33,030 bases of DNA from Streptomyces sp. (lineage in GTDB: Bacteria; Actinomycetota; Actinomycetes; Streptomycetales; Streptomycetaceae), in contig NZ_JAPSKN010000051.1 in NCBI RefSeq assembly GCF_031181705.1, positions 1 through 33,030 of the forward strand, read 5' to 3'. Positions within the stretch are counted from its first letter, which is position 1. Every line of letters begins with the position of its first letter. Position numbers and translations under genes: made by a program. The notes below the pieces were generated by a model that was given only the letters and a program-made list of their open reading frames with translations, was not told where the DNA came from and did not search any database. Positions 32,750 to 33,030 of the stretch are shown one piece after another.

Positions 32750-32951
32750 GTCTCCTGCCGTTTCATGCGTCGAACCGCACCGGGAATCCGGCCAGCTCTG
32801 ACGGGTGTTGAACGCTTCGACCGTACCTGAGGCTGGGTTCCAATCATGTTCGCTGGGTATTCCCCTGGCGTGAGGGAGAGCGCAAGGGTGAAGATCGGAC
32901 ACACCCCGACCGTCTTTGTGATCTAGGGGTTTCAATCGACACCCGCCCAGG

Positions 32952-32990
32952 TAGGGTCTGGAAGCGTCCAGCTCCCCTTGGAGGAGGTGA
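32952..32990 (+). promoter_or_regulatory. arc promoter -10 box and strong ribosome-binding site
   Basis: TAGGGT (32952-32957) is a good -10 box; GTTTCA (32929-32934) lies 17 nt upstream as a weak -35. GGAGGAGGTGA (32980-32990) is a near-perfect Shine-Dalgarno 5 nt before the GTG at 32996. The 246 bp between the ferredoxin and arc starts hold nothing else recognised. Confidence 0.55.
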
Positions 32991-32995
32991 GGACC

Positions 32996-33030
32996 GTGGC
33001 AGCCCACGACGACGACATGAACCGCGGCAT
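32996..33030 (+). CDS. arc: Proteasome-associated ATPase ARC/Mpa (5' end only)
   Basis: Only 11 codons plus 2 nt are present, reading V(M)AAHDDDMNRGI, cut by the window end. This matches from memory the start of Streptomyces ARC, the hexameric AAA+ ring that recognises Pup-tagged proteins and feeds them to the 20S proteasome. The GTG start, the strong ribosome site and the adjacent ferredoxin, trmI and RecB-like genes agree with that position. The identification rests on a very short peptide and synteny; dop, pup and prcBA would be expected just outside the window. Confidence 0.75.
   Translation, partial: MAAHDDDMNRG

Overview
The window is very GC-rich DNA with short intergenic gaps, frequent GTG starts, TANNNT-type -10 boxes and strong GC hairpins lacking U-tracts. 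These traits, the mycothiol ligase gene, an IclR-type gylR next to glpF-glpK-glpD, and the first codons of a proteasome-associated ATPase (ARC) at the right edge all point to a Streptomyces chromosome, in the core-arm region that corresponds to the gyl/mshC/arc neighbourhood of S. coelicolor. The organism call is inference from gene content and remembered synteny; no database was searched. No tRNA, rRNA, CRISPR array, phage or insertion sequence was seen.

Layout. 1-4.5 kb (minus strand): a RecD2-like protein whose ATPase motifs look decayed, translationally coupled to an aldo/keto reductase, preceded by a secreted pectate lyase with a LacI-type operator at its promoter. 4.6-7.8 kb: an F420-dependent luciferase-like oxidoreductase behind a perfect 14-bp palindrome, a ferritin-like di-iron protein, and a convergent CorA-type channel. 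7.8-10.0 kb (plus): the actinobacterial 'trio' of uncharacterised proteins (histidine phosphatase, DUF3090 protein, PI3/4-kinase-like SCO1664-family protein), followed at once by mshC (mycothiol ligase) and a convergent PAC2 protein. 12.4-18 kb (minus): a frameshifted remnant of a GntR/FCD regulator, then the glycerol operon glpF-glpK-glpD with its regulator gylR. 18.1-22.5 kb (plus): metH and a HAD phosphatase. 22.9-26.2 kb (plus): two tandem paralogous oligopeptide-type solute-binding lipoproteins with no permease. 26.3-28 kb (minus): a NarL-type response regulator with no partner kinase in view and a stand-alone RecB/Cas4-like nuclease with four candidate Fe-S cysteines. 28.2-31.5 kb (plus): an M50 site-2 protease with a roughly 400-residue Pro/Ala/Ser/Gly repeat extension and CBS domains, then trmI (tRNA m1A58 methyltransferase). 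31.8-33 kb: a small secreted protein, a convergent ferredoxin, and divergently the start of arc.

Functional threads. (1) Glycerol: uptake by GlpF, phosphorylation by GlpK and oxidation by GlpD; a matching 17-bp inverted repeat lies in both the operon promoter and the gylR promoter and is the likely GylR operator. (2) Mycothiol ligase sits beside a kinase-like/phosphatase-like/zinc-ribbon trio of unknown role, the best candidate for an undescribed system here. (3) Proteasome neighbourhood: arc, trmI, a RecB-like nuclease and a PAC2 protein lie within one conserved actinobacterial block. (4) Several genes (the trio phosphatase, mshC, the RecB-like gene, trmI) have a -10 hexamer exactly 12-13 nt upstream of the start codon, the arrangement expected for leaderless mRNAs.
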